The notes under the pieces are model-generated. The model had not been told where the DNA came from. It was given only the letters and a program-made list of their open reading frames with translations, and did not search any database. From contig CAVYJN010000006.1 in the NCBI GenBank assembly GCA_963768885.1, positions 124,001 through 188,000 of the forward strand: DNA of 64,000 nt. Direction: 5' to 3'. Within the stretch, counting starts at the first letter, position 1. Every line of letters begins with the position of its first letter. Positions 8,688 to 17,256 of this stretch are shown piece after piece. The stretch is from DASRIA01 sp963768885. Its GTDB lineage: Bacteria; Actinomycetota; Thermoleophilia; Solirubrobacterales; JBBDJG01. A program made the position numbers and the translations under genes.

Positions 8688-9755
8688 TCACCGCGCCGCC
8701 GGGGCGGCTTCGAACGCCTCGACCTGCTTCAGCACGAGCGCCCGGGGGTCTGCCCCGCCGCGCCAGCCCCGGTACCAGGCCGCGATGCTCTCGAGCGCGG
8801 AGTCGAGGTCCCAGCGCGGCGACCAGCCGAGCCGCTCGCGCGCCTTGGAGGAGTCGAGGCGCAGGTAATGGGCCTCGTGCGGGTGCTCGCCGCGGTCGTG
8901 CTCCCAGCCGATGCCGCCGTCCCACAGCTCCGACAGGCGCTCGGCGACGTGGCGCACCGATACCTCGTCCCGCTCGTCGGGGCCGAAGTTCCATGCCTCG
9001 GCGTAGGCGGGCGACTCCCACATCGCCTCGGCGAGCCGCAGGTAGCCGCTCAGCGGATTCAGCACGTGCTGCCACGGCCGGATCGCCTCGGGGTTGCGGA
9101 TCGGGACCGAGCGGCCCTCGAGCGCCCCCCGGATCAGGTCCGGGAGCAGCCGGTCCTCGCCCCAGTCGCCCCCGCCGATCACGTTGCCGGCACGCGCGCT
9201 GGCGACGGCGGTCGGCGTCCCGGACTCGAAGAACGACGCCCGGTAGGCCGCGGTGACCAGCTCCGACGCGGCCTTGCTGTTGCTGTAGGGGTCGCGGCCG
9301 CCCTTGGGCTCGTCCTCGCGGAACGGCTTGTCGAGCTCGGGGTTCTCGTAGATCTTGTCGGTGGTCACGTTGACGACCACGCGGGGCGGGTCGGCCGCGC
9401 GCCGCGCAGCCTCCAGCACGTTGACCGTGCCCATCACGTTGGTCTCGTAGGTCTCGACCGGATCGGCGTAGGAGCGGCGCACGAGCGACTGCGCGGCCAT
9501 GTGGATCACGACCTCCGGGCGGTGCGAGGCGACGGCGCGCTCGAGCTGCGCGAGGTCGCGGACGTCCGCCTCGGTCGAGGTCGTCAGCTCACCGACCCGC
9601 GCGAGCTCGAACAGCGACGGGTCCGTCGGCGGCGCGAGCGAGTAGCCCGTCACCGCGGCGCCGCGCGAGTGCAGCCACAGCGCGAGCCAGCTTCCCTTGA
9701 AACCCGTGTGCCCGGTGAGGAGCACGCGGCGGCCCCGCCAGAAGTCCCGGCTCAC
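8688..9755 (-). CDS. rfbG: CDP-glucose 4,6-dehydratase
   Basis: This 355-residue SDR converts CDP-glucose to CDP-4-keto-6-deoxyglucose. Seen directly: GHTGFKGSWL (cofactor loop in the form typical of RfbG), VNVTTDKIYEN with the catalytic Thr-Asp-Lys, DPYSNSKAASE (YxxxK) and RAGNVIGGGDWGEDRLLPD, all strongly diagnostic. GTG 9755 overlaps the rfbF stop (GTGA), so the two are translationally coupled. The length is normal. Longer upstream readings in this frame merely shadow rfbF. Confidence 0.95.
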   Translation of the reverse strand: MSRDFWRGRRVLLTGHTGFKGSWLALWLHSRGAAVTGYSLAPPTDPSLFELARVGELTTSTEADVRDLAQLERAVASHRPEVVIHMAAQSLVRRSYADPVETYETNVMGTVNVLEAARRAADPPRVVVNVTTDKIYENPELDKPFREDEPKGGRDPYSNSKAASELVTAAYRASFFESGTPTAVASARAGNVIGGGDWGEDRLLPDLIRGALEGRSVPIRNPEAIRPWQHVLNPLSGYLRLAEAMWESPAYAEAWNFGPDERDEVSVRHVAERLSELWDGGIGWEHDRGEHPHEAHYLRLDSSKARERLGWSPRWDLDSALESIAAWYRGWRGGADPRALVLKQVEAFEAAPAAR

Positions 9756-10522
9756 TCCCACTTCTTCCAGGGCGCGTCGCCCGAGACCCACAGCTCCTCG
9801 AGGTAGCGCTTGTCGCGCAGCGTGTCCATCGGATGCCAGAAGCCGTCGTAGCGGTACGGAGAGAGCTGGCCCTCGGCGGCGAGGCGCTCCATCGGCTCGC
9901 GCTCCCAGACGGTCGAGTCGTCGTCGATGTAGCCGCCGACCTCGGGCGACAGCACGAAGAACCCGCCGTTGATCCAGCCGCCGTCGCCGTGCGGCTTCTC
10001 CTCGAAGCCGCGCACGCGTCCACCGTCCATCTGGAGCGCGCCGAAACGCCCCGGGGGCTGCACCGCGGTGACGGTCGCGAGCGTGTCCTGGTCCCGGTGG
10101 AACCGGATCAGCTCGCCGATGTCGAGCGACGACAGGCCGTCGCCGTAGGTGAAGCAGAACTCCTCGTCGCCCACGTAGTCGAGCACGCGGCGCAGGCGCC
10201 CGCCGGTCTGGGTCTCCTCGCCGGTGTCGACGAGGGTCACGCGCCACGGCTCCGCGCTCGACTGGAGCACGTCCATGCTCCCCTTCGCGACGTCGAAGGT
10301 GACGTCGCACGTATGGAGGTAGTAGTTGGCGAAGTACTCCTTGATCATGTACCCGCGGTACCCGAGGCACACGACGAACTCGTTCACGCCGTGGGCGGAG
10401 TACATCTTCATGATGTGCCAGAGGATGGGCTTGCTGCCGATCTCGATCATCGGCTTGGGCCTCGCCACCGTTTCCTCGCTGATGCGGGTGCCGGCTCCAC
10501 CGGCGAGAATCACTGCTTTCAC
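9752..10522 (-). CDS. rfbF: Glucose-1-phosphate cytidylyltransferase
   Basis: This 256-residue protein, the usual length for RfbF, makes CDP-glucose from CTP and glucose-1-phosphate. The nucleotidyltransferase signature GGAGTR followed by RPKPMIEIG is at the N-terminus. YGDGLSSLDI holds the metal-binding Asp, and GFEEKPHGDGGWINGGFFVL follows. The GTG start at 10522 is preceded by TATTCT at a 7-base spacing and not by a ribosome site, suggesting a leaderless rfbF-rfbG message. It feeds the dehydratase directly downstream. Confidence 0.95.
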   Translation of the reverse strand: MKAVILAGGAGTRISEETVARPKPMIEIGSKPILWHIMKMYSAHGVNEFVVCLGYRGYMIKEYFANYYLHTCDVTFDVAKGSMDVLQSSAEPWRVTLVDTGEETQTGGRLRRVLDYVGDEEFCFTYGDGLSSLDIGELIRFHRDQDTLATVTAVQPPGRFGALQMDGGRVRGFEEKPHGDGGWINGGFFVLSPEVGGYIDDDSTVWEREPMERLAAEGQLSPYRYDGFWHPMDTLRDKRYLEELWVSGDAPWKKWE

Positions 10523-10529
10523 GCGGGCG

Positions 10530-10535
10530 AGAATA
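10530..10535 (-). promoter_or_regulatory. Putative -10 (TATTCT) of rfbF
   Basis: Minus-strand TATTCT ends 7 bases before the rfbF GTG at 10522. A leaderless start is likely. Confidence 0.45.
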
Positions 10536-10609
10536 GATGTTCCGGGCTGAGCGTTCAGCGAAGCCACATGACTGAGGTGGGCGAAGCCCTTGATGTGGGA
10601 CCGCGGCGT

Positions 10610-10615
10610 TATAGT
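10610..10615 (+). promoter_or_regulatory. Putative -10 (TATAGT) of the 73-residue gene
   Basis: TATAGT ends 9 bases before GTG 10625. A TTGATG sits 14 bases upstream as a weak -35. The short spacing to the start suggests a leaderless message. Confidence 0.45.
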
Positions 10616-10624
10616 CGCCGCCCC

Positions 10625-10846
10625 GTGGATCGAGCGCAGGAGCACCGTTCCCGCGCGGGCGGCCTCGTGCCTCCGCAGCTGACGCCGCCGGAGATACTCG
10701 CGCGGCTCGGCCTCGCCGACGCCCCACCCGTCGAGCAGCGACGGACGGTGGCCGAGCTCGCGTTCGGCGGGCGGCTGCCGCTGCCATGGCTGACCACGAT
10801 GCGCCAGGCGGGCTGGCTGCCCTACGACGTGGACGTCGATCACTAG
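10625..10846 (+). CDS. Small protein of unknown function (73 residues)
   Basis: This GTG-started reading frame of 73 residues has a TATAGT hexamer just upstream, and its stop overlaps the start of the phosphoesterase gene (TAGTG). It has the compositional look of a true gene. A segment LTPPEILARLGL is followed by VEQRRTVAELAFGGRLPLPWLTTMRQAGW, which would form two or three helices. No signal peptide, cysteine cluster or known motif was recognised. Coupling to the metallophosphoesterase suggests a joint role, possibly as a regulator or subunit. This is inference only. Confidence 0.55.
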   Translation: MDRAQEHRSRAGGLVPPQLTPPEILARLGLADAPPVEQRRTVAELAFGGRLPLPWLTTMRQAGWLPYDVDVDH

Positions 10847-11943
10847 TGGCGCTCGACCGCCCGCTGCGGCCCGTGAACCCGCGCCCGTTCGGGCCGGTCG
10901 CCGGGGAGGGACGCTTCACCTTCGCGGTCACCGGTGACGGCCGCCCGACCGTCGCCGGGATGCCGTTCCCCGAGGTGACCGGCCAGATCATGCGCGAGAT
11001 CGGCCTGTTGCGGCCGGCTTTCACGCTCTACACCGGCGACGCGATCTTCGGCTACAAGCGGTCTCGCCAGCAGATGCTCAACGAGCTCGACCGGTTCCGG
11101 GCGCTCGCGGACACGAGCCGCGGCCCGGTGTTCAACGTCCCCGGCAACCACGAGGCCCAGTCCAGCGATGCGGCGATGGCGGTGCTCGCCGAATGGGGTC
11201 ACGACCTCTACGGGTCCTTCGACTTCCACGGCTGGCACTTCGTGGGCCTCAACACGGACGAGCCCAACCGCGAGGGCCGCGTGACGGGCGAGCAGCTCGA
11301 GTGGCTCGAGCGCGACCTGCGCGCCGCGGCCGGCGCACGCGGGACCTTCGTGTTCCTGCACCGCCCGCTCTTCTCCTGGTTCCAGGGCAACTTCAACCCC
11401 GACGACGCACAGGTGCTGATGAAGCTGTTCGCCGGCCACGGAGTGCGCGCCGTGTTCGCTGCCCACGACCACTTCTACTACGAGGAGCAGCACGACGGCG
11501 TCCGGTACATCACCGTCGGCGGCGCGGGCGGCCCCCTCTACACGCAGCCGCCGGCGGGCGGGTTCTCGCACTACGCGCTGGTCTCCTGCGACCAGGACGA
11601 CTTCGATCTGAACGTGATCGGGCCCGGCCGCCTCGACGTCGCCTTCCTCGCCGGCAACGACGGCTTCGAGCCCCTCACCACGGCGCGGCTGGCGAACATC
11701 ACCGACCGGGACGTGGTCGTGCGCGGACTGCGCATGCGGGTGCCGCGCCTGAGCGATGCGTCCGGCTACGAGGTGACCGCCGTGTCCCGCGACTTCGCGT
11801 TCGTGGAGTTGCAGCTCGAGGTCGCGATCGCGGACGTGGAGGACCTCGGGGACGGCAGCGTCGCGCTGACCGTCGAGGTTGCCCTGCCCACGGGCAAGGC
11901 GGTCTGGGTCACGGCGGAGGCGCGCGACCCCGACGGGCCCTGA
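10846..11943 (+). CDS. Calcineurin-like metallophosphoesterase
   Basis: This 365-residue protein begins at GTG 10846, overlapping the stop of the small gene before it. Motifs in order are VTGDGRP (where the family's first block is usually DxH), YTGDAIFGYK (GD), VPGNHEAQ (GNHE) and AAHDHFYY (GHxH-like), followed by a beta-rich C-terminal region of about 120 residues. No signal peptide is seen. The family hydrolyses phosphomono- or diesters with two metal ions. The substrate is unknown. The changed first block is noteworthy but also occurs in active relatives. Confidence 0.8.
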   Translation: MALDRPLRPVNPRPFGPVAGEGRFTFAVTGDGRPTVAGMPFPEVTGQIMREIGLLRPAFTLYTGDAIFGYKRSRQQMLNELDRFRALADTSRGPVFNVPGNHEAQSSDAAMAVLAEWGHDLYGSFDFHGWHFVGLNTDEPNREGRVTGEQLEWLERDLRAAAGARGTFVFLHRPLFSWFQGNFNPDDAQVLMKLFAGHGVRAVFAAHDHFYYEEQHDGVRYITVGGAGGPLYTQPPAGGFSHYALVSCDQDDFDLNVIGPGRLDVAFLAGNDGFEPLTTARLANITDRDVVVRGLRMRVPRLSDASGYEVTAVSRDFAFVELQLEVAIADVEDLGDGSVALTVEVALPTGKAVWVTAEARDPDGP

Positions 11944-11952
11944 GCACGCGTC

Positions 11953-13047
11953 TCAGCGCAGCGCGCCGACCGACTGGAGCGCGTCGTAGAACGCGGCCGC
12001 TGCCGCCTCGTAGTTGAAGGCCGCCACGATCCCGCGAGCGCGCTCGCCCATCGTGGCGCGCAGCGCATCGTCGGTCAGCAACTGGTGGATCGCGCCGGTC
12101 AGCTCCCGCTCGTCACCGGCGCGCGTCACGAGCCCGGTTGCGCCGTGCACGACCAGTCCGCCCGCTGCGGCGCCCACCGCCGAGGACGCGATCACGGGCC
12201 GCCCGGCGTGCATCGCCTCGTTGCAGACGAGGCCCCACGGCTCGAGGAACGTGCGGGTCGCGAGCGAGGGGACGACCACCGCGCTCGAGGCGGTGTATGC
12301 GACCGGCAGGCGCTCGCGCGCCACGCGCCCCAGGAACCGGATGCCCGGCTCGTCGGAGCCGCGCAGCGGGCCCTCGCCCGCCAATGCGAGCGTGGCGCCC
12401 GGGACGTCCAGCCGCCGCCATGCGCGCAGCAGCAGCTCGACGCCCTTCTCGTGCACGAGCCTGCCGGCGAACAGCATCAGCGGGCCCTCGGCCGGGATGC
12501 CCGCGTCGCGGCGAAACGCGGCGACGTCCTCGGCCGTCACGCGTCCCCCGAAGAGCTCGGCCTCGACCGCCTGCGGTGCGACCAGCACGTTGCGGTCGCT
12601 GCGGCGGTTGCGGATCACGTAGCGCGACACGTGGTGGCCGTAGGTCAGGACCGCGTCGGCCTGGCGGTAGACACGCCGCATGAACGGAAGCGACGCGATG
12701 TGCGCGAGCGTGAGCGGGTGCCGCCACAGCGAGGCCCACAGGATGAACGGGCGCTGGGCCTGGCGCGCGCCGTACCAGGCAGAGGGCACCGCGACGCGGC
12801 CCGTGAGCGCGACGATCACGGCGCGGCTCTCGCCGGCGACGCGTCCGGCATCGGCCTGCCGCGCGAGCAGGTGAGCGGGGAACGGCGCCTCGGCGAGCTG
12901 GCGTTCGAGGTCGCGGTCGGCGTCCGCCACGTAGCCGCCCTCGCCGCCGAAGCAGTGCACCTCGACCCCGTGGCGCTCGTACAGCAGCCGGTACAGCGGC
13001 ACGCGGTACGGCGGGAGGTAGTTCGTGATGAGGGAGATGGGAGCCAT
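11953..13047 (-). CDS. Family 4 glycosyltransferase
   Basis: This 364-residue GT-B enzyme starts with ISLITNYLPPYRVPLY. The donor-binding C-terminal half has LMLFAGRLVHEKGVELLL and the family's EX7E-type region at FLEPWGLVCNEAMHAGRPVI. The ATG at 13047 is 26 bases from the divergent GT4 at 13074. It is the only minus-strand gene in this stretch. Likely donors are nucleotide hexoses. The acceptor is presumably the polyprenyl-linked repeat unit. Confidence 0.87.
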   Translation of the reverse strand: MAPISLITNYLPPYRVPLYRLLYERHGVEVHCFGGEGGYVADADRDLERQLAEAPFPAHLLARQADAGRVAGESRAVIVALTGRVAVPSAWYGARQAQRPFILWASLWRHPLTLAHIASLPFMRRVYRQADAVLTYGHHVSRYVIRNRRSDRNVLVAPQAVEAELFGGRVTAEDVAAFRRDAGIPAEGPLMLFAGRLVHEKGVELLLRAWRRLDVPGATLALAGEGPLRGSDEPGIRFLGRVARERLPVAYTASSAVVVPSLATRTFLEPWGLVCNEAMHAGRPVIASSAVGAAAGGLVVHGATGLVTRAGDERELTGAIHQLLTDDALRATMGERARGIVAAFNYEAAAAAFYDALQSVGALR

Positions 13048-13073
13048 AGGCTGCGCGGCGGCAGCGCGCGCCA

Positions 13074-14207
13074 ATGAACGTACTGGTCCTGCACAACCGA
13101 TACCGCGAGCCCGGTGGGGAAGAGCGCTCCGTGGAGGAGATCGTGCGCCTGCTCGGCGCGCGCGGGCACGCCGTCGAGGTGCTCGAGCGATCGAGCGAGG
13201 GCGCCGGGCGCGCGCGGGCGGGCCTGGGCCTGCTCGCGGGGGGCTTCGATCCGGGCGGGGTCGAGCGGGCGGCGCGCGCGCATCGCGCGGACGTCGTGCA
13301 CGCGCACAACATCCACCCCCTGCTCGGGGCGCGGGCGCTCGCGGCCGCGCGCCGTGCCGGCGCGCGCGTCGTGATGCACCTCCACAACTACCGGCTCGTG
13401 TGCGCGGTCGCGACCGACTACCGCGACGGCGCGGTGTGCACGCGCTGCCGGGGGCGCGACACGCTGCCCGGCGTGCGCCTGCGCTGCCGCGGCAGCCTGG
13501 CCGAGGCGGCGGCATACGGCGCGGGCCTCGCGCTCCAGCAGCGCCGCATCGTGCGCGCCGTGGACCGCTTCGTGGCTCCCAGCGCCTTCGCGGCGCGGCG
13601 CCTGTCGGAGCAGGTGCTCGCGGAGACTCCCGTCACGGTGCTCCACAACTTCGTCGCCGCGCACGAGTTCGCCCAGGCGCCGCCCGCCGCGCGCGGCGAC
13701 CACGCTTTGTTCGCCGGGCGCCTGGTGGAGGAGAAGGGAGCCGACACCGCGATCCTGGCGGCGGCGGAGTCCGGCGTGCCGCTGGCGATCGCCGGCTCGG
13801 GGCCGGACGCGCCGAGGCTCGAGCGGCTCGCGCGCGAGCGGGGCGCGCCGGTCACCTTCCTCGGACGCGTCGCCCCGCACGAGATGGCCGGCGTGCGCGC
13901 GCGGGCGGCGTTCGTCGTGGTCCCCTCGCGCTGGGACGAGCCCTGCCCCTACGCGGTGATCGAGGCGATGGCCGCCGGGCTGCCCGTGCTCGCGTCGGCG
14001 CGCGGCGGCCTGCCCGAGATGGTGGGAGAGCAGGGCGTGGTGGCAGCCGATCACGTGTCGCGGTGGGCCGCGGCGATGAAGACGCTCTGGAGCGACGACG
14101 CCGAGCGCGGCCGCCGCGGCGCGGCGGCCCTCTTCCGCGCGCGCGACCTGTTCGGGGAGGAGCGCTTCTACAGTGCGCTGATGGACGTCTACGAGGGCGA
14201 GGGCTAG
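13074..14207 (+). CDS. Family 4 glycosyltransferase
   Basis: This 377-residue GT-B protein has NRYREPGGEERSVEE near the N-terminus, where the gly-rich acceptor loop lies, and HAHNIHPLLGARAL. A cysteine-containing insert follows (VCTRCRGRDTLPG), a feature of a GT4 subgroup. The donor site shows LFAGRLVEEKGAD and PYAVIEAMAAGLPV. The TAG stop overlaps the GTG of the GT26 gene, so the pair is coupled. Function is transfer of a hexose during polysaccharide repeat assembly. Confidence 0.88.
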   Translation: MNVLVLHNRYREPGGEERSVEEIVRLLGARGHAVEVLERSSEGAGRARAGLGLLAGGFDPGGVERAARAHRADVVHAHNIHPLLGARALAAARRAGARVVMHLHNYRLVCAVATDYRDGAVCTRCRGRDTLPGVRLRCRGSLAEAAAYGAGLALQQRRIVRAVDRFVAPSAFAARRLSEQVLAETPVTVLHNFVAAHEFAQAPPAARGDHALFAGRLVEEKGADTAILAAAESGVPLAIAGSGPDAPRLERLARERGAPVTFLGRVAPHEMAGVRARAAFVVVPSRWDEPCPYAVIEAMAAGLPVLASARGGLPEMVGEQGVVAADHVSRWAAAMKTLWSDDAERGRRGAAALFRARDLFGEERFYSALMDVYEGEG

Positions 14208-14977
14208 TGGACGTCCCGCGACGCGAGCTGCTCGGCGTGCCGATCGCGCTCACCGACTACGCGGGGGCGATGGACGCGATGGACGGCATGATCGCGCGCC
14301 GCGAGCGCGGCTACGTCTGCGCGCTCGCGGTGCACGCCCTGATGGTGGCCGGTGAGGACCCCGAGATGCGGGCCGCGCTGCGCGGCGCCGCGATGAACGT
14401 GCCCGACGGCAAGCCGCTCGTGTGGGCGCTCAACCTGCTCGGCGAGCACCTCGGCGACCGCGTGTACGGGCCGGAGCTGACCGACCGCTACTGCGCGCGG
14501 GCCGCCGAGCGGGGGCACCGCGTGTGGCTGTACGGGGGCGAGACCGCGGAGGCCCTCGACGAGCTGGTCCGGTCGCTGGAGCGCCGCCACCCCGGGATCG
14601 ACGTCGTCGGGGGCTGGTCCCCGCCGCACCGCCCCCTGACCGCGCAGGAGGAGAGCGACGTCGCCGCGCGCATCAACGGCGACCGGCCGGACGTCGTGTG
14701 GGTCGGCATCGGGGTCCCCAAGCAGGAGAAGTGGATGGCGCACATGCGCCCGCTGCTCGAGGCGCCGGTGCTGGTCGGCGTGGGCGCGGCGTTCGACTTC
14801 CTCGCGGGCCGCAAGCGCCAGGCGCCCGCCTGGATGCAGCGGCGCGGGCTCGAGTGGCTGTTCCGGCTATCCCAGGAGCCGCGCCGGCTGCTTGGGCGCT
14901 ACCTGCGCTACAACCCCGCATTCGTCGCTGCGTTCGTTCGTCAGTATGTGCGGGAGCGCCGTGCGCGCCGCTCGTAG
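14207..14977 (+). CDS. WecG/TagA/CpsF family glycosyltransferase (GT26)
   Basis: This 256-residue protein is the usual size for the family. It shows the membrane-side acceptor pattern NVPDGKPLVWALNLLG, then VYGPELTDRYC, the C-terminal VWVGIGVPKQEKWM, VGVGAAFDFLAGRKRQAPAW and GLEWLFRLSQEPRRLLGRYL. These blocks are diagnostic. Members transfer ManNAc, ManNAcA or glucose to a polyprenyl-linked sugar as an early step of repeat-unit synthesis. The C-terminus is arginine-rich, fitting peripheral membrane attachment. It is coupled to the GT4 before it. Confidence 0.93.
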   Translation: MDVPRRELLGVPIALTDYAGAMDAMDGMIARRERGYVCALAVHALMVAGEDPEMRAALRGAAMNVPDGKPLVWALNLLGEHLGDRVYGPELTDRYCARAAERGHRVWLYGGETAEALDELVRSLERRHPGIDVVGGWSPPHRPLTAQEESDVAARINGDRPDVVWVGIGVPKQEKWMAHMRPLLEAPVLVGVGAAFDFLAGRKRQAPAWMQRRGLEWLFRLSQEPRRLLGRYLRYNPAFVAAFVRQYVRERRARRS

Positions 14978-15013
14978 AATCGACCGGCCTCACGCGGGGT
15001 TCCACCCTTTCAG

Positions 15014-16297
15014 ATGAGCGATTCCGTCTTCGAACACGACGTCTCGGTCGTCGGCCTCGGCCGCGTCGGGCTGCCGCTCGCGCTGACCTTCGCCGATCGC
15101 GGCCTCTCGACCGTGGGCGTGGACCGCGACCACGCACGCGTCGAGAGCGTGCGCGCCGGCGTGATGCCGTTCCACGAGAACGGCACCCAGGAGCTGCTCG
15201 AGCGGGTCAACGCGGGGAAGGGCCTGCGCCTCAGCGAGCGCATCGAGGACGCCGCCGGGGCGCGGCACATCGTGCTCACGCTCGGCACGCCGAGCCTGTC
15301 GCACATCGAGATCGACATCAGCGACATCCGCTCCGCGCTCGATTCGCTGCTGCCGGTCCTGCGACCCGGTCACAGCATCGTGCTGCGCTCCACGGTCGCT
15401 CCCGGGACGACTGAGTTCGTCGCCGGCTACGTCGAGCAGCAGCGCGGCCTGCAGGTCGGCCGCGACGTGTTCGTGGCGCACGCGCCGGAGCGGATCGCCG
15501 AGAACCACTTCGTCGAGGAGATCGAGACGCTGCCGCACATCGTCGGCGGCGTCGACGAGGAGTCCACCGAGCGCGTCGCGCGGTTGTTCGAGGTGTTCGG
15601 GTCGCGCATCGAGCGGACCACGCCGGTGCAGGCCGAGCTCGCGAAGATCTGGACCAACATCTTCCGCTACGCGAACTTCGCCCTGCCCAACCTCCTGATG
15701 ATGAACTGCGAGCAGTACGGCGCGAACGTGTTCGAGGTGATCGACCTGATCAACCGCGACTACCCGCGCGGCGGCATCGCGGCGCCGGGCCTGACCGGTG
15801 GCACGTGCCTGCGCAAGGACTTCGCGTTCTCGGAGGAGCGCTCGAGCGCGCCCGGCATGCTGATGTCCGTCTCGCGCGTCAACGAGAGCGTGCCGCTGTT
15901 CCTCGTCGAGGGCCTCAAGCGCCGGATCGGGTCGTTGCGCGGCCGGAAGGTGGCGGTGCTCGGGCTCACGTTCAAGCGGGACTCCGACGATCTGCGGGAC
16001 TCGCTCTCGGCGAAGCTGATCCGGCTGCTCGAGCGCGAGCTTGCCGAGGTCGCCGGCCACGATCCGCACGCGCCGTTGCCGGACCCGGGGCTCGAGCAGG
16101 CGGTGCGCGGCGCGGGCGCGGTGATCGTCGCGACGAACCACTCCGAGTTCTCCCAGCCCGCGACGCTGCGGGCGGTCGCGGACGGCGCGCCGGGCGCGCT
16201 CGTCGTGGATCCATGGAATGCGTTCGGCGCCGCCCGCGTGTTCGCCGCGGTCGAGGAGGTGGTCTCCCTGCGCGCCGCGCCGCAGGCCGCGGGTTGA
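15014..16297 (+). CDS. UDP-glucose/GDP-mannose/ManNAc dehydrogenase family enzyme
   Basis: This 427-residue protein belongs to the NAD-dependent nucleotide-sugar dehydrogenases that oxidise C6 to a uronic acid. Visible are VVGLGRVGLPLAL (Rossmann), RSTVAPGTTEFV, HAPERIAENH, KIWTNIFRYANFALPN and the catalytic cysteine in LTGGTCLRKD. The C-terminal domain has VLGLTFKRDSDDLRDSLS. The form of these blocks is nearer to WecC/TviB-type UDP-HexNAc dehydrogenases than to Ugd. Adjacent GT26 makes ManNAcA synthesis a reasonable guess. Stop and next start overlap (TTGA). Confidence 0.88.
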   Translation: MSDSVFEHDVSVVGLGRVGLPLALTFADRGLSTVGVDRDHARVESVRAGVMPFHENGTQELLERVNAGKGLRLSERIEDAAGARHIVLTLGTPSLSHIEIDISDIRSALDSLLPVLRPGHSIVLRSTVAPGTTEFVAGYVEQQRGLQVGRDVFVAHAPERIAENHFVEEIETLPHIVGGVDEESTERVARLFEVFGSRIERTTPVQAELAKIWTNIFRYANFALPNLLMMNCEQYGANVFEVIDLINRDYPRGGIAAPGLTGGTCLRKDFAFSEERSSAPGMLMSVSRVNESVPLFLVEGLKRRIGSLRGRKVAVLGLTFKRDSDDLRDSLSAKLIRLLERELAEVAGHDPHAPLPDPGLEQAVRGAGAVIVATNHSEFSQPATLRAVADGAPGALVVDPWNAFGAARVFAAVEEVVSLRAAPQAAG

Positions 16298-17256
16298 GCG
16301 CCGGACGCGTCCTCGTCACGGGCGGCGCCGGGACGATCGGCACCGCGCTCGTGCGGCGACTGCTCGACGACGACTTCGCGGTGCGCGTCGCGGACCAGCG
16401 CCCCGCGCCCGACTGGATGCGCGAGCGCGCCGAGGTGCACACCGGCGACCTGCGCGACACAGGTCAGGCACGGCAGGCGCTCGGCGGCTGCAACCGCGTC
16501 GTCCACCTCGCCGCGATCGTGGGCGGCATCGCCAACTTCCACAAGCTCCCCTACACGCTGCTCGAGACCAACACCGCGCTCTACAACGGGCTGTTCCGGG
16601 CCGCGATCGAGCAGCAGCCCGAGCGCTTCGTCTACGTGTCGTCGAGCATGGTGTTCGAGCGCGCGGAGGAGTTCCCGACCCGCGAGGAGCACCTCGATCG
16701 CTGTCCGACGCCGCACTCGGCCTACGGGTTCTCGAAGCTCGCGGGCGAGTACTGGTGTCGCGCCGCGGCGGACGAGTTCGGGCTGCGCTACTCGATCGTG
16801 CGCCCGTTCAACGCGTACGGGCCGGGGGAGATGCCGGGCGACGAGCCGGGCATCGCGCACATCGTCCCCGACCTGATCGAGCGCGCGCTGCGGCGCGAGC
16901 GCCCCTTCCCGATCTTCGGGTCGGGCGAGCAGACCCGCACCCTCACGCACGTGGACGACATCGCGGACGGCATCGTCGCGACACTCACGAACGACGCGGC
17001 CGTGGGCGAGGACTTCAACGTCTCGGCCGACGAGGAGCTGACGGTGCGGGAGATCGCGGAGATCGTCTGGGAAGCGTGCGGCAACGACCGCGCGGACCTC
17101 GAGCTCGAGCACCTGCCTTCCTTCGAGGTGGACGTGCAGCGGCGCTGGCCCTCCACCGAGAAGGCGCGCGCCGTGCTCGGCTGGCAGGCGCGCATCGGCG
17201 TGCGCGAAGGGATCGCCGACACCGTCGAGTGGCTCAGCCGAGCAGCAACGGCATGA
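16294..17256 (+). CDS. NAD-dependent SDR epimerase/dehydratase
   Basis: This 320-residue extended SDR has GGAGTIG near residues 9-15, HLAAIVGG, the serine triad VSSSMVF and SAYGFSKLAGEY (YxxxK), then RPFNAYGPGEMPG. The TTG start at 16294 overlaps the dehydrogenase stop (TTGA), a rare initiator in the same coupled layout used by its neighbours. It could act on the uronic acid made by the preceding enzyme or on another NDP-hexose. Product stereochemistry is unknown. Its 3' end overlaps the convergent glycosyltransferase by 23 bases. Confidence 0.85.
   Translation: MSAGRVLVTGGAGTIGTALVRRLLDDDFAVRVADQRPAPDWMRERAEVHTGDLRDTGQARQALGGCNRVVHLAAIVGGIANFHKLPYTLLETNTALYNGLFRAAIEQQPERFVYVSSSMVFERAEEFPTREEHLDRCPTPHSAYGFSKLAGEYWCRAAADEFGLRYSIVRPFNAYGPGEMPGDEPGIAHIVPDLIERALRRERPFPIFGSGEQTRTLTHVDDIADGIVATLTNDAAVGEDFNVSADEELTVREIAEIVWEACGNDRADLELEHLPSFEVDVQRRWPSTEKARAVLGWQARIGVREGIADTVEWLSRAATA

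Noticed and set aside
8688..11024. A 778-codon minus-strand frame covering rfbG plus upstream sequence
   Set aside because: Only the last 355 codons are RfbG; the upstream part shadows rfbF and the divergent phosphoesterase.
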